This document shows, one piece after another, positions 36,928-44,702 of a stretch of DNA of 64,000 nucleotides. How positions within the stretch are numbered: the first letter of the stretch is position 1; the number at the start of each line of letters is the position of its first letter. This DNA is from an uncultured Bacteroidales bacterium. Its GTDB lineage: Bacteria > Bacteroidota > Bacteroidia > Bacteroidales > Paludibacteraceae. Where the stretch lies: contig CACZVM010000004.1 of the NCBI GenBank assembly GCA_902784585.1, positions 62,001 through 126,000 on the forward strand, given 5' to 3'. The notes beneath the pieces were generated by a model, which worked only from the letters and a program-made list of their open reading frames with translations, was not told where the DNA came from and did not search any database. A program made the translations under genes and the position numbers.

Positions 36928-39000
36928 TCAGCGTACTACACTCCCCATCAGGCTGTAGCTTACGCCGTTCTTCTCAATCATGATCTGTCCGCCACGTAGT
37001 ACTTTACGTGCCTGCGGAGTCATCTCCGTCTTCTCCAGATCGGTGCTCACGCCCGGCTGTGCTGATTCGTCGCGCACGACGATGCGGAAACGATTGGTGA
37101 TCAGCGTATTCGGCGCCGCTTCAAATTGGTATTCAGTACCTTCTTCTATATCGATCGTTTCACCTGTTGCAGCATCCTCCAGCGCCAATGGCTGAACACT
37201 CTGCAGACGGCTGAAGAGCAATACATAAGCCGTCGTATCACCCGTACGCATACCCAGTTGCGTACCAGCCAGACTGCTCGTAGCATCCACAGCCAGCTGT
37301 TCTTCGCCCTCCACGGCAAAGATATTCGCCTCGCCACTCGTCATCTTACGGGCATCCAACCCGTTCTCATAAGTCGCGTCAAATCGATCCGCCTCCAGCA
37401 AGTAGAGGTTGTCTGCCACCGCCTCGCTATAGAGCGACACACACAGCGCACCCGTTAGCGACTCATCAGCCTTGCGTGCCCTACGCGCTACACGCAGCGG
37501 AGCATTGGCGGACGTAGCACGATAAACGAGTTTATCGTAATCCAGCGTCAGACGTGCTCCTTCACCCGTAGCATGCACACAGAAACCCTGCATTGATGGC
37601 ACCACCGTAGGCGTGCCGAAAGCATCTTTCATCGCAGCTGCCGAACCGATAGGAATAGCCAAGTATTGCCCCGGCGTGTCGTAACTGCCCGAACGGGACG
37701 AAGCCAACTGCTTGATATCGGCACGCGAACCGGTATTGAAGAGATAGATCGCACCCTGCATCTGCTGAAAATCCGAGTCCTCCAAACGTGTGATGTCAAT
37801 CGGCGCTGCAAAACTGTTGGCCAGCATATTCTGCGTATATTCCTGTCCGGCATTGTAGGCCAACTCGATCGTCCGGTCCTCATTGGCAACCAACTGCCCC
37901 TCAAACACGATGCGCAGGCCGTTGCGGTTCGTATATTGCGAGGTCGCATAACCGTCAAAAGGCGCGAGAGTGAGGGTCTTGCGGTTGTTGAGCCATTCCT
38001 CCGTCTCCGTGCCCCAGTTGTACAACCAGCTCTGCGAGAACACCGTCTTCGCCTTCGCTCCTCCCTCTACGGGAATGCCGATGAACTGCCATTGGCCTTC
38101 TTCCTGATGGTCGCTCGCACTCATGTCGTAATACGCACGAGTGAACAGTTCCACCGTAGCCGCAGGCATCGGAGTCGTACTCTCCGGCGAGACGCGCAGA
38201 TAACCTGTCTGTCCCCGCACATCGCCCTCTTGGCCTGCACGCAGGAACAGATTATCCTTGTCCGCACCGATGATACCACCCGCACCTACCGTCAATCCGC
38301 CTGTAGGCGCAATCGTCAGCGAATAGCCGTCCTCTATAATCACACTGTAGGCCGACACCTCATCCTCGATCAGCACATCGTGACGGATGATCACGGTATG
38401 ATCGATCGTCGGCGTAGCATTCACGTCCCAGTTGTCGTCCTGACTCCAAATATCCTTGCGCGTTTCGTCCTTTCCACTACCATTGAACACATAGACCGTC
38501 GGGGCGACGGTATATTCCACACTGATCGACTTGACGGCACAGGTGGACCACGTACCGGCTTTGCAGACAGCTACGGTCACCTCGTCGTCGTTGCCCAGGC
38601 TCATCACGCCGGAGGTGATTCCGCCCGCGGGCACGTTCCAACTATAGAAGAGGTTGGCCGACTGACTGCCGTTACCCACCGTCATCTTGTATCCTGTACC
38701 ACTGGCACGCTGTACGTCCACGGCCACACGCGTTACGGTGATCGCATAGCCCTCATCCACCGTCCAACTAAGGCTGTAGGTGGCATTATGCGGGATATAC
38801 AGATAACCTAAGGTCGTATAGAGCGAACTACCGGAGAAAGCAAAAGTCACATGACTGCCGGTCCAAGTCGTGCGCTTGTCGTCGTTGCTGAAGTTGTCGT
38901 GCAGGGTAGCCCGATTGGCCGTAGCCGTCAGACCCCACGCTTGGCTGCTAAAAGCCAAGGCACACACAAAAAGAAATACTTTATACAGACTAATTTTCAT
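36928..39000 (-). CDS. Secreted beta-rich protein with conserved C-terminal tail (copy 2)
   Basis: 690 residues, paralog of the protein at 28005. Signal peptide ends SQAWG; then TATANRATLHDNFSNDD and TTWTGSHVTFAFSG match TSWTASHVTFRLAG of the other copy. Shared landmarks further on are DNWDVNATPTIDHTVIIRHD, LTLAPFDGYATSQYTNRNGL and PSMQGFCVHA. The tail (ARKVLRGGQIMIEKNGVSYS then LMGSVVR) is the conserved end. No enzymatic motif. It is the first gene of a two-gene unit with 36394. Confidence 0.8.
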   Translation of the reverse strand: MKISLYKVFLFVCALAFSSQAWGLTATANRATLHDNFSNDDKRTTWTGSHVTFAFSGSSLYTTLGYLYIPHNATYSLSWTVDEGYAITVTRVAVDVQRASGTGYKMTVGNGSQSANLFYSWNVPAGGITSGVMSLGNDDEVTVAVCKAGTWSTCAVKSISVEYTVAPTVYVFNGSGKDETRKDIWSQDDNWDVNATPTIDHTVIIRHDVLIEDEVSAYSVIIEDGYSLTIAPTGGLTVGAGGIIGADKDNLFLRAGQEGDVRGQTGYLRVSPESTTPMPAATVELFTRAYYDMSASDHQEEGQWQFIGIPVEGGAKAKTVFSQSWLYNWGTETEEWLNNRKTLTLAPFDGYATSQYTNRNGLRIVFEGQLVANEDRTIELAYNAGQEYTQNMLANSFAAPIDITRLEDSDFQQMQGAIYLFNTGSRADIKQLASSRSGSYDTPGQYLAIPIGSAAAMKDAFGTPTVVPSMQGFCVHATGEGARLTLDYDKLVYRATSANAPLRVARRARKADESLTGALCVSLYSEAVADNLYLLEADRFDATYENGLDARKMTSGEANIFAVEGEEQLAVDATSSLAGTQLGMRTGDTTAYVLLFSRLQSVQPLALEDAATGETIDIEEGTEYQFEAAPNTLITNRFRIVVRDESAQPGVSTDLEKTEMTPQARKVLRGGQIMIEKNGVSYSLMGSVVR

Positions 39001-39116
39001 CTTTTTTGTTCCTTAAATTCGACAAATACCTTAATTTTGTAAAGTCAAGTTTGCAAAATGTACTATTATTAAGATTTTATGGGTGTATTTCTGCAAAACT
39101 GGCTCAAAAACGGGTG

Positions 39117-39148
39117 CAAAATTAATATTTCTTTTCGAAACACGCAAA
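39117..39148 (-). promoter_or_regulatory. Promoter of the 690-residue tail protein
   Basis: Minus strand: TTTG of TTTGCGTGTTTC, 20-base gap, TAATTTTG. The leader (39001-39116) is a diverged copy of 36100-36214. Confidence 0.82.
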
Positions 39149-39239
39149 TTTTTCGCCCTTGTGTATGCACGAATCATAAGGATATATAGCCATTTCTTAA
39201 AAATTGAAAACTTCCATATCAATATTAAACATAAAAATC

Positions 39240-39260
39240 CCCTCAGAATATTCTGAGAGG
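39240..39260 (-). terminator. Terminator hairpin after the PqqD/S26 pair
   Basis: CTCAGAATATTCTGAG is self-complementary and is followed on the minus strand by GGGGATTTTTAT. It isolates the upstream pair from the 690-residue gene. Confidence 0.6.
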
Positions 39261-39328
39261 AATATATCCAAAAGGCACAAAACCACTACCTAAGCGGAAC
39301 GAGACAACATCGTATCCTACCCCACCCT

Positions 39329-39349
39329 ATAATATACGACGTATATTAT
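39329..39349. other. Perfect 21-base palindrome downstream of the PqqD-like gene
   Basis: ATAATATACG and its complement CGTATATTAT surround a single base, 9 bases beyond the stop codon. It may be an operator or part of the 3' end. Between it and the terminator at 39240 I see nothing else. Confidence 0.5.
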
Positions 39350-39358
39350 CCCGTGATT

Positions 39359-39643
39359 TTAAAATTCGATCACTCCGGCATCTTTCCACGACGCTATCGT
39401 AGCCTCCACATCCGTCATCGCTTGCGAGGGCGTCACTTCATATTCGTCGCAGAGCGCCTTGCAAAGTTCGGCGGCAGTGAACGCACCGTGACGGACAGTC
39501 TGCTCTTCGGCGGCGCGCCAAAGGAAAGCAGCCGTCTCATTGAGCGTGATCATCTTATTGAAATTGATGAGTTCGATCGACTCGCCCACCAGTATAAACT
39601 CGTTGCCCAACTGACGCAACTTAAATCCGGTAATCGTTTTCAT
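39359..39643 (-). CDS. PqqD-like protein
   Basis: 94 residues of the PqqD fold, the winged-helix peptide-binding domain (RiPP recognition element) that in known systems holds precursor peptides for modifying enzymes. Landmarks are GESIELINFNKMITLNETAAFLWRA-type strands followed by helices, EEQTVRHGAFTAAELCKALC, and DVEATIASWKDAGVIEF at the end. No radical-SAM enzyme is adjacent; instead the gene overlaps by 4 bases the Ser/His peptidase-like gene. A role in recognising peptide substrates of that peptidase is plausible but inferred. Confidence 0.82.
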   Translation of the reverse strand: MKTITGFKLRQLGNEFILVGESIELINFNKMITLNETAAFLWRAAEEQTVRHGAFTAAELCKALCDEYEVTPSQAMTDVEATIASWKDAGVIEF

Positions 39644-40092
39644 TGTTTATAATGCCATTTTAGAGTAGTATGACGATAAATTTTGAGTAACCAATGTCTG
39701 AAGGGCATGAGCATTTGCCATAGAATGCCTCGCGGAAGCCATTTGCGGCGGCCTGAGGGACTTTCTACGCGCACGACGATACCAATCACATCTGCAACCT
39801 TGCATCGCTCCTCTCCGCTCAGATTTCCATCCCCCTGCAGCACGAGCGTCTCTTCCTCGATGTGCAAGATGCGATGTAGCACATATGTAGCTTTTCCGCA
39901 GAGCGTCTCTGCACGCGCCAGCACAACGTCTCCGCGACGCGGCTTGCGGCGCAGCGGCGCAAGGATGACGCTATCGCGATCGCCCTCGATGAACGGACGC
40001 ATACTCTGCCCTGCCGGCGTGAAACGCACCTCATGTCCGTCCCTGAGCAAACGCTCCATCTCCGGAATCAATATGTCGTTCTCTACTCGCAT
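39640..40092 (-). CDS. S26/S24-type signal-peptidase-like protein with Ser/His dyad
   Basis: 150 residues. Motif GQSMRPFIEGD places the nucleophile Ser at residue 30. Where bacterial signal peptidase I has Lys, this protein has VLHRI (His near residue 73), as in SipW/Sec11-type enzymes. LQGDGNLSGEE near residue 93 matches the closing box. A hydrophobic stretch lies near the C-terminus (LWQMLMPFRHWLL), with no N-terminal anchor. It is translationally coupled to the PqqD-like gene and located between genes for exported tail proteins. It could mature a specific set of peptides; true signal peptidase duty is covered by lepB at 15 kb. Confidence 0.78.
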   Translation of the reverse strand: MRVENDILIPEMERLLRDGHEVRFTPAGQSMRPFIEGDRDSVILAPLRRKPRRGDVVLARAETLCGKATYVLHRILHIEEETLVLQGDGNLSGEERCKVADVIGIVVRVESPSGRRKWLPRGILWQMLMPFRHWLLKIYRHTTLKWHYKQ

Positions 40093-40121
40093 GAGTCGGG
40101 ATTATTGGCAGATATGCATAA

Positions 40122-40154
40122 ACCCTCGACACTGAATCATTCAGCGCCGAGGGT
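40122..40154 (-). terminator. Terminator of the M6 protease gene
   Basis: ACCCTCG and CGAGGGT form the outer stem, with a CTGAAT/ATTCAG inner stem. On the minus strand it lies 37 bases past the stop codon and is followed by TTTATG. Confidence 0.65.
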
Positions 40155-40190
40155 AAGCATAGATATTACGTCTAACCGATGGTTCATTCG

Positions 40191-42506
40191 TTATTCAACG
40201 CGTGCACCGGTAGCGTCATACATCACATCACCATGGAGGATGTAGAGACGTCCGTTGCGGATCACTTTCTTAGCCGCATTCGGATCAACCGTCACGTTCT
40301 CTACGTCCATAAATTCGCTGCAATCAGTGGTATAGTTGCTGTACGAAGCACCCGAACCACCACCGATCTCAAGATCAAAGTACTCCGTGCCGTTAACATT
40401 GTTGGTTGAATAAGCACCGAATACATTATACTCGCCAGCGCGGAAAATCAGTGCACGACCGGTATTGACAGAAGAGTTAACACGCCATGAACCTTGCGTA
40501 CCACCCTCAATCGACCATGCTTGAGCGGTATTCGACAAACTCACATTTGTTTTTGATCCATTCGTGAGATAACTGCCGTTGATCTGAATAGAAAATCCTC
40601 CCGTCATAGCCGTAAGTACGACATCAACGGCCTCGGCTTCATTGGTGGTGCTTTGCAGTTTATTATTGTTTACCGTGGAAGCTGCGTAGTATTTCGTTCC
40701 GTTCACATTCGCATAGATCTTGAACGTGCCGCCGGTATTACCGTCAAAGCTACTACCACCACCTTCTCCGCTCTGCTCTGCAAACACGGCATAGTAGGTA
40801 GCGCCCTCTGCTGCTGCGTCGCCTGCCTTGACAAGCGTCGGCGCAGTAGTAGCACTGCTATAGCTGGCCTGTGCGCACCATCCGTAGAAGACCTTACCGT
40901 CACATGCGGCAGGCTCGTTAGCGGGCAGTACAACCTTGCCGGTAGAAGTAGTGGTAGCGAACGTCTGACCACCTACCATCCATGTGATCTCAAACGGATC
41001 AACAGGAGTAACTGGCTCCTCGATATAGGTCAGCGTCACCACACCGTTGCTCTCAACGATATTCTTCAGCGGCTTTCCGCTTACGCCGCTCCAAGAAGTC
41101 TTCTTGCCGGTTCCCGGGAAGGTATTCTTCGGACAGTTGTCATTGTCTCCGTCCCAACCGATCTTCGTTCCTGTAGCGGAAACAACGGTATAGAGCGGAG
41201 AGCCGGAGGTATTTGTGTTATTCGGGGCGTTATTCTCCCAAGCCGATGCATCGAAATTGACTTTCCAGATCAACAGACCGTGACCTGTAAGCGGTTCATC
41301 CCATCCCACTGCCTGACGGTTCTCGATATAATAGCGCAGACCGGAAGTGGTCGGACTAACATACGAGCCGGAAGCGTTGATCTGATAGGTTTGTTGGTCC
41401 TCCGTGCCGTTCGCATAGAGCGTTACGTTCTGACCGGTGTTACCCAAGTTAATCGGTGTTAACCAACCGAAGAAATCTTTCTCCCACGGGTCATAGTTAG
41501 GCGGGCAGTGACCGTCAGCATTGTACGAACCACCATCCATGATGTTCCAGTCGTTCGGAGTGAGGCTGTTCTCATAGTTGGTTTCATAACTCGTGTCATA
41601 CAGATCGGGCAGACCCATTACGTGACCAAACTCATGGCAGAGGGTACCGATACCACCAAGCGCATTACCGGACATCTCACCAGAGATAGCATAGTTATCG
41701 AGTTTTTTACCGCCCACTATGCATTGGGCAGCCTCATAGGTGCAATAGCCGTACTGACAAGCTGCTTCTACCGACCAGTTGTGCGGCCAAATAGTCTCAG
41801 ACGTACCACCGTCTGCTTGACCCTTGCCGGCAAAAATCACATAGACGAAATCTACATAACCGTCATTATCCGAGTCATAGTTAGCCCAATTGATGCTGAA
41901 TTGCTCGTTTGCCAGAATACAACCCTCTACAACAGCATCGGTGGCGTGCTGGTCATCGCCTTCATCGTCGCCCGGATTATCCGTTCCGTAATAAGCCACA
42001 TTGCGGCTCAGAGTCACGGGACCAAACACATCAAACTGCGGAGCATAAGCGCCATTCGACTGCGACTTGAAATACTCGCGTGCCGAGGGATAACCGCTGT
42101 TGACAGTACAATGCTCACTGTTGCAAAGTTCATCAAACGTAGCCTGTGTATGACCAGACTGCATCGACTTGTTGCTGAAGTTGACAAGAATCACAACGCC
42201 CTTTGGAGCCAAGTTCGGCGTAACACCGACATCTTTACGCTGACGACGCGCAACGCCTTTCGCACGACGTGCTTTAGCAACAGCGGGCGTCGGAGCTTCA
42301 CCTACTTCTACGTACATACCGTTGACTTCACGCACTTGCTTTCCGTCACGGTTGATCATGTAGTGGTAGAACTCATCACCGAGCACTTGCACCTCTATCT
42401 GGGTACCGTCAGCTTGCGTACGGGTTTGCCATCCGCGCTTAGCCGGAACGGCAAGAACTGTCATCGCTATCAACAGCGACAGGCAGAGAGAAAAGATTTT
42501 TTTCAT
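40191..42506 (-). CDS. Secreted M6-family metalloprotease with conserved tail
   Basis: 771 residues. Signal peptide 1-21 (MKKIFSLCLSLLIAMTVLA). The catalytic domain has the zinc motif HEFGHVMGLPD at about residue 285, as in immune-inhibitor-A-like M6 peptidases, preceded by NWANYDSDNDGYVDFVYVIF, a calcium-binding-like loop. Beta-rich C-terminal domains follow, from about residue 500. The end is AKKVIRNGRLYILHGDVMYD, the tail shared with nine other proteins here. It probably degrades host or dietary protein outside the cell, in keeping with the POT peptide importer at 18 kb (inference). Confidence 0.88.
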   Translation of the reverse strand: MKKIFSLCLSLLIAMTVLAVPAKRGWQTRTQADGTQIEVQVLGDEFYHYMINRDGKQVREVNGMYVEVGEAPTPAVAKARRAKGVARRQRKDVGVTPNLAPKGVVILVNFSNKSMQSGHTQATFDELCNSEHCTVNSGYPSAREYFKSQSNGAYAPQFDVFGPVTLSRNVAYYGTDNPGDDEGDDQHATDAVVEGCILANEQFSINWANYDSDNDGYVDFVYVIFAGKGQADGGTSETIWPHNWSVEAACQYGYCTYEAAQCIVGGKKLDNYAISGEMSGNALGGIGTLCHEFGHVMGLPDLYDTSYETNYENSLTPNDWNIMDGGSYNADGHCPPNYDPWEKDFFGWLTPINLGNTGQNVTLYANGTEDQQTYQINASGSYVSPTTSGLRYYIENRQAVGWDEPLTGHGLLIWKVNFDASAWENNAPNNTNTSGSPLYTVVSATGTKIGWDGDNDNCPKNTFPGTGKKTSWSGVSGKPLKNIVESNGVVTLTYIEEPVTPVDPFEITWMVGGQTFATTTSTGKVVLPANEPAACDGKVFYGWCAQASYSSATTAPTLVKAGDAAAEGATYYAVFAEQSGEGGGSSFDGNTGGTFKIYANVNGTKYYAASTVNNNKLQSTTNEAEAVDVVLTAMTGGFSIQINGSYLTNGSKTNVSLSNTAQAWSIEGGTQGSWRVNSSVNTGRALIFRAGEYNVFGAYSTNNVNGTEYFDLEIGGGSGASYSNYTTDCSEFMDVENVTVDPNAAKKVIRNGRLYILHGDVMYDATGARVE

Positions 42507-42574
42507 AAATAATTGTTTTGTGTTATCTATAAGGTTAAATGTTTTTCTATTGAGCAGTCTAACCTAAATTTGCG

Positions 42575-42606
42575 CAAAGGTACGACATTATTTTGGAATA
42601 GACAAA
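42575..42606 (-). promoter_or_regulatory. Promoter of the M6 protease gene
   Basis: Minus strand: TTTG of TTTGTCTATTCC, 20-base gap, TACCTTTG. The start codon is about 70 bases downstream. Confidence 0.82.
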
Positions 42607-42677
42607 AAATATGCCAAAAAAATGCATTTTTTCGTTAAATTTGCAATATTTTTAGATTTTATTAGAAAAATAAAACA

Positions 42678-43214
42678 TCATTTAAGAAAATTGCCACGCG
42701 CCCTTTCGCGTAACTCGGTAGAAGAAATATCAAAGTAAGGGGCTTCGCTCAAGAAGATGAGGTTCTTGCGATTGGTCATTGGTGATTGGTCATTGGTAAT
42801 TTTGAATTGTCCCCTCCGCGGATATACAAAAATGCGGAAGTTGGTCAAGATATACTCATATTCACGCCATTGAGGGAATATAGCCAAATTATCCTCCCCA
42901 ATAACAAGTGTGAACGTGTGCTCCGGATACGCCGCCTGCAGTGCTCGTAAGGTATTCGCCGTATAGGACGGCCGAGGCAATGAAAATTCGAAGTCACATG
43001 CCTTCACGCCGGGTATATCCTGTACAGCCTCGCGCACTGCAGCCAGACGCTCCTGCTCTGGCGCAAGGATACGTGCATCTTTCAGCGGGTTGCTTGGACT
43101 GACCATCAGCCATAGTTCATCCAGGTCGGTATGCTCCATCACCCACCTTGCCAATCCCACGTGACCGAAATGCACCGGATTGAAACTGCCTCCGTAGATA
43201 CCTATTTGGGCCAT
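42678..43214 (-). CDS. nadD: Nicotinate-nucleotide adenylyltransferase
   Basis: Adenylates nicotinate mononucleotide in NAD synthesis. It has the N-terminal IYGGSFNPVHFGHVGLA (HxGH motif) and the C-terminal ISSTELRERARG (the SSTxxR motif). 178 residues. Between them, residues about 135-147 (FKITNDQSPMTNRKN) are coded by an ATTGGTC heptamer array, an insertion before the conserved LIFLSEAPYFDISST. It is the last gene of the mnmE-yicC-gmk-nadD operon, 46 bases after gmk, with the gap filled by another heptamer array. Confidence 0.93.
   Translation of the reverse strand: MAQIGIYGGSFNPVHFGHVGLARWVMEHTDLDELWLMVSPSNPLKDARILAPEQERLAAVREAVQDIPGVKACDFEFSLPRPSYTANTLRALQAAYPEHTFTLVIGEDNLAIFPQWREYEYILTNFRIFVYPRRGQFKITNDQSPMTNRKNLIFLSEAPYFDISSTELRERARGNFLK
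42771..42798. repeat. ATTGGTC heptamer array within nadD
   Basis: ATTGGTC, ATTGGTG, ATTGGTC and ATTGGTA, followed by a looser AATTTTGAATTG. It codes ITNDQSPMTN in nadD. Confidence 0.8.
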
Positions 43215-43262
43215 CAGAATTCAGAATTCAGCATTCAGCTCCTTTGTACATTACACATCGTC
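43214..43262. repeat. AGAATTC heptamer spacer between gmk and nadD
   Basis: AGAATTC twice and AGCATTC, then a TTTGTACATT stretch of the ACAAAGG type. It fills the only gap in the operon. Confidence 0.65.
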
Positions 43263-43818
43263 ACTTTGTACTTTCGCCGATGATAGCATCGAGTTGGGTG
43301 AAGGCATGATGCAAGTCGTCATTCACCACCACACGGTCAAACTGCGGCTTATACGACAGCTCTTCTTCGGCCTTGGCCAACCGTTTCTCAATCATCTCCG
43401 GACTGGTGTCTCCGCGCCCCTCCAACCGCCGGCGCAGTTCGTCAATTGACGGCGGGCAGATGAAGATAGAGGTAGCCTTGTCGCCCAGGATACGCTTCAG
43501 GTTGATACCACCCTTCACATCTACATCAAACAACACTTGCCGACCTGCTGCCTCGATGCGGGCTATCTCTTCCTTCAGCGTACCGTAGTACAGTCCCTCA
43601 TACACCTGCTCATACTCGATGAAGTCATCCCGCTTGATGCGGTCTTGAAATTCCTCCACCGTGATGAAATAATACTCCCGTCCGTGCACTTCTTTCCCGC
43701 GCGGCGGACGTGTAGTACAGGATATAGAGAGTTCAAACAAGTTTGGATGATTGGTGAGCAAATGGTTCACCATTGTCGATTTGCCGCTACCCGACGGCGC
43801 ACAAAAAATGTATATCAT
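43261..43818 (-). CDS. gmk: Guanylate kinase
   Basis: Phosphorylates GMP to GDP. P-loop APSGSGKSTMVNHLL at the N-terminus; SCTTRPPRGKEVHGREYYF is the GMP-binding motif; FDVDVKGGINLKRIL and a FICPPSIDELRRRLEGRGD lid region follow. 185 residues. It overlaps yicC by 4 bases (ATGA) and precedes nadD, a gene order common in Bacteroidales. Confidence 0.95.
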   Translation of the reverse strand: MIYIFCAPSGSGKSTMVNHLLTNHPNLFELSISCTTRPPRGKEVHGREYYFITVEEFQDRIKRDDFIEYEQVYEGLYYGTLKEEIARIEAAGRQVLFDVDVKGGINLKRILGDKATSIFICPPSIDELRRRLEGRGDTSPEMIEKRLAKAEEELSYKPQFDRVVVNDDLHHAFTQLDAIIGESTK

Positions 43819-44702
43819 AACACATTGAGTACTTGTTCCTTAATCTGTTCGAGGATGTCCTTCATCTTCACAACAATGATCTGCATCTCCGACTGGTTGC
43901 TCTTCGAGCCCAGCGTATTGATCTCGCGGCCCAACTCCTGAGCAATGAAGCCGAGTTTCTTTCCTACTCCGCTGCCGTTGGCGTCCATGGTCTCACGGAA
44001 ATACTTTATGTGGTTAGTCAGTCGCACCTTCTCTTCGGTGATATCGAGTTTCTCCAGATAATAGATCATCTCCTGTTCCAGTCGGTTACGGTCGATCTGA
44101 GCCTGCGTATCCGCACTCAGTTGTGCCAGACTCTGTTCCAACCGTTCGCGTATCTTTGCCACACGTCCCTTCTCCAGCGGTTCCACTTGCCTGAGCAGGT
44201 CGGCAATGCCGTCCAGTTTCTCAGTGAACATTGCCTGCAACGCGGCTCCCTCTTGCGTGCGGAATGCGATGAAAGCATCGATGGCCGTATTCAGCAGTGC
44301 CTGCACATTGTTCCACTCTTCTTCCGTCAGTTCCGACACATCCTCCTGCTGCTTCAATACATCAGGAAGACGCAAGATAGAGGCCATCACCTCGGCCGGT
44401 ACTTCGCCGCCGAACTGAGTCTTATACTGCGCTGCGTACATCTTAGCCGCCTCCCAGTTGATAGCAGAAGGCTGAAGGCTGACAGCTGAAGGCTCTTCCA
44501 TATACATAGCCATATCCACTTTACCGCGTTCCAGACGCTGACTGACGATCGCACGCAGTTCCAGTTCGCGTGCACGCAACTGCGGTGCCAGACGCACCGA
44601 CAGATCCATCGATTTGGAATTAAGGGAACGGATCTCGCAAATCAATTTGCGTCCGCGCAGTTGGCTTTCGGCTTTGCCATAACCGGTCATTGATAAAATC
44701 AT
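43815..44702 (-). CDS. YicC family protein (endoribonuclease-like)
   Basis: 295 residues. It has an N-terminal SMTGYGKAE motif and a C-terminal LGSKSNQSEMQIIVVKMKDILEQ-type region with EQVLNV end, the DUF1732/YicC pattern; YicC proteins are reported as RNases in other bacteria. Between residues about 69 and 82 a PSAVSLQPSAIN segment is coded by an AAGGCTG-type heptamer array. It overlaps mnmE upstream and gmk downstream by 4 bases each. Confidence 0.88.
   Translation of the reverse strand: MILSMTGYGKAESQLRGRKLICEIRSLNSKSMDLSVRLAPQLRARELELRAIVSQRLERGKVDMAMYMEEPSAVSLQPSAINWEAAKMYAAQYKTQFGGEVPAEVMASILRLPDVLKQQEDVSELTEEEWNNVQALLNTAIDAFIAFRTQEGAALQAMFTEKLDGIADLLRQVEPLEKGRVAKIRERLEQSLAQLSADTQAQIDRNRLEQEMIYYLEKLDITEEKVRLTNHIKYFRETMDANGSGVGKKLGFIAQELGREINTLGSKSNQSEMQIIVVKMKDILEQIKEQVLNVL
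44464..44495. repeat. TGAAGGC heptamer array within yicC
   Basis: AGAAGGC, TGAAGGC, TGACAGC and TGAAGGC, with partial units on both sides. On the coding strand it is the AGCCTTC/AGCTGTC relative of the dapB array. Confidence 0.75.
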
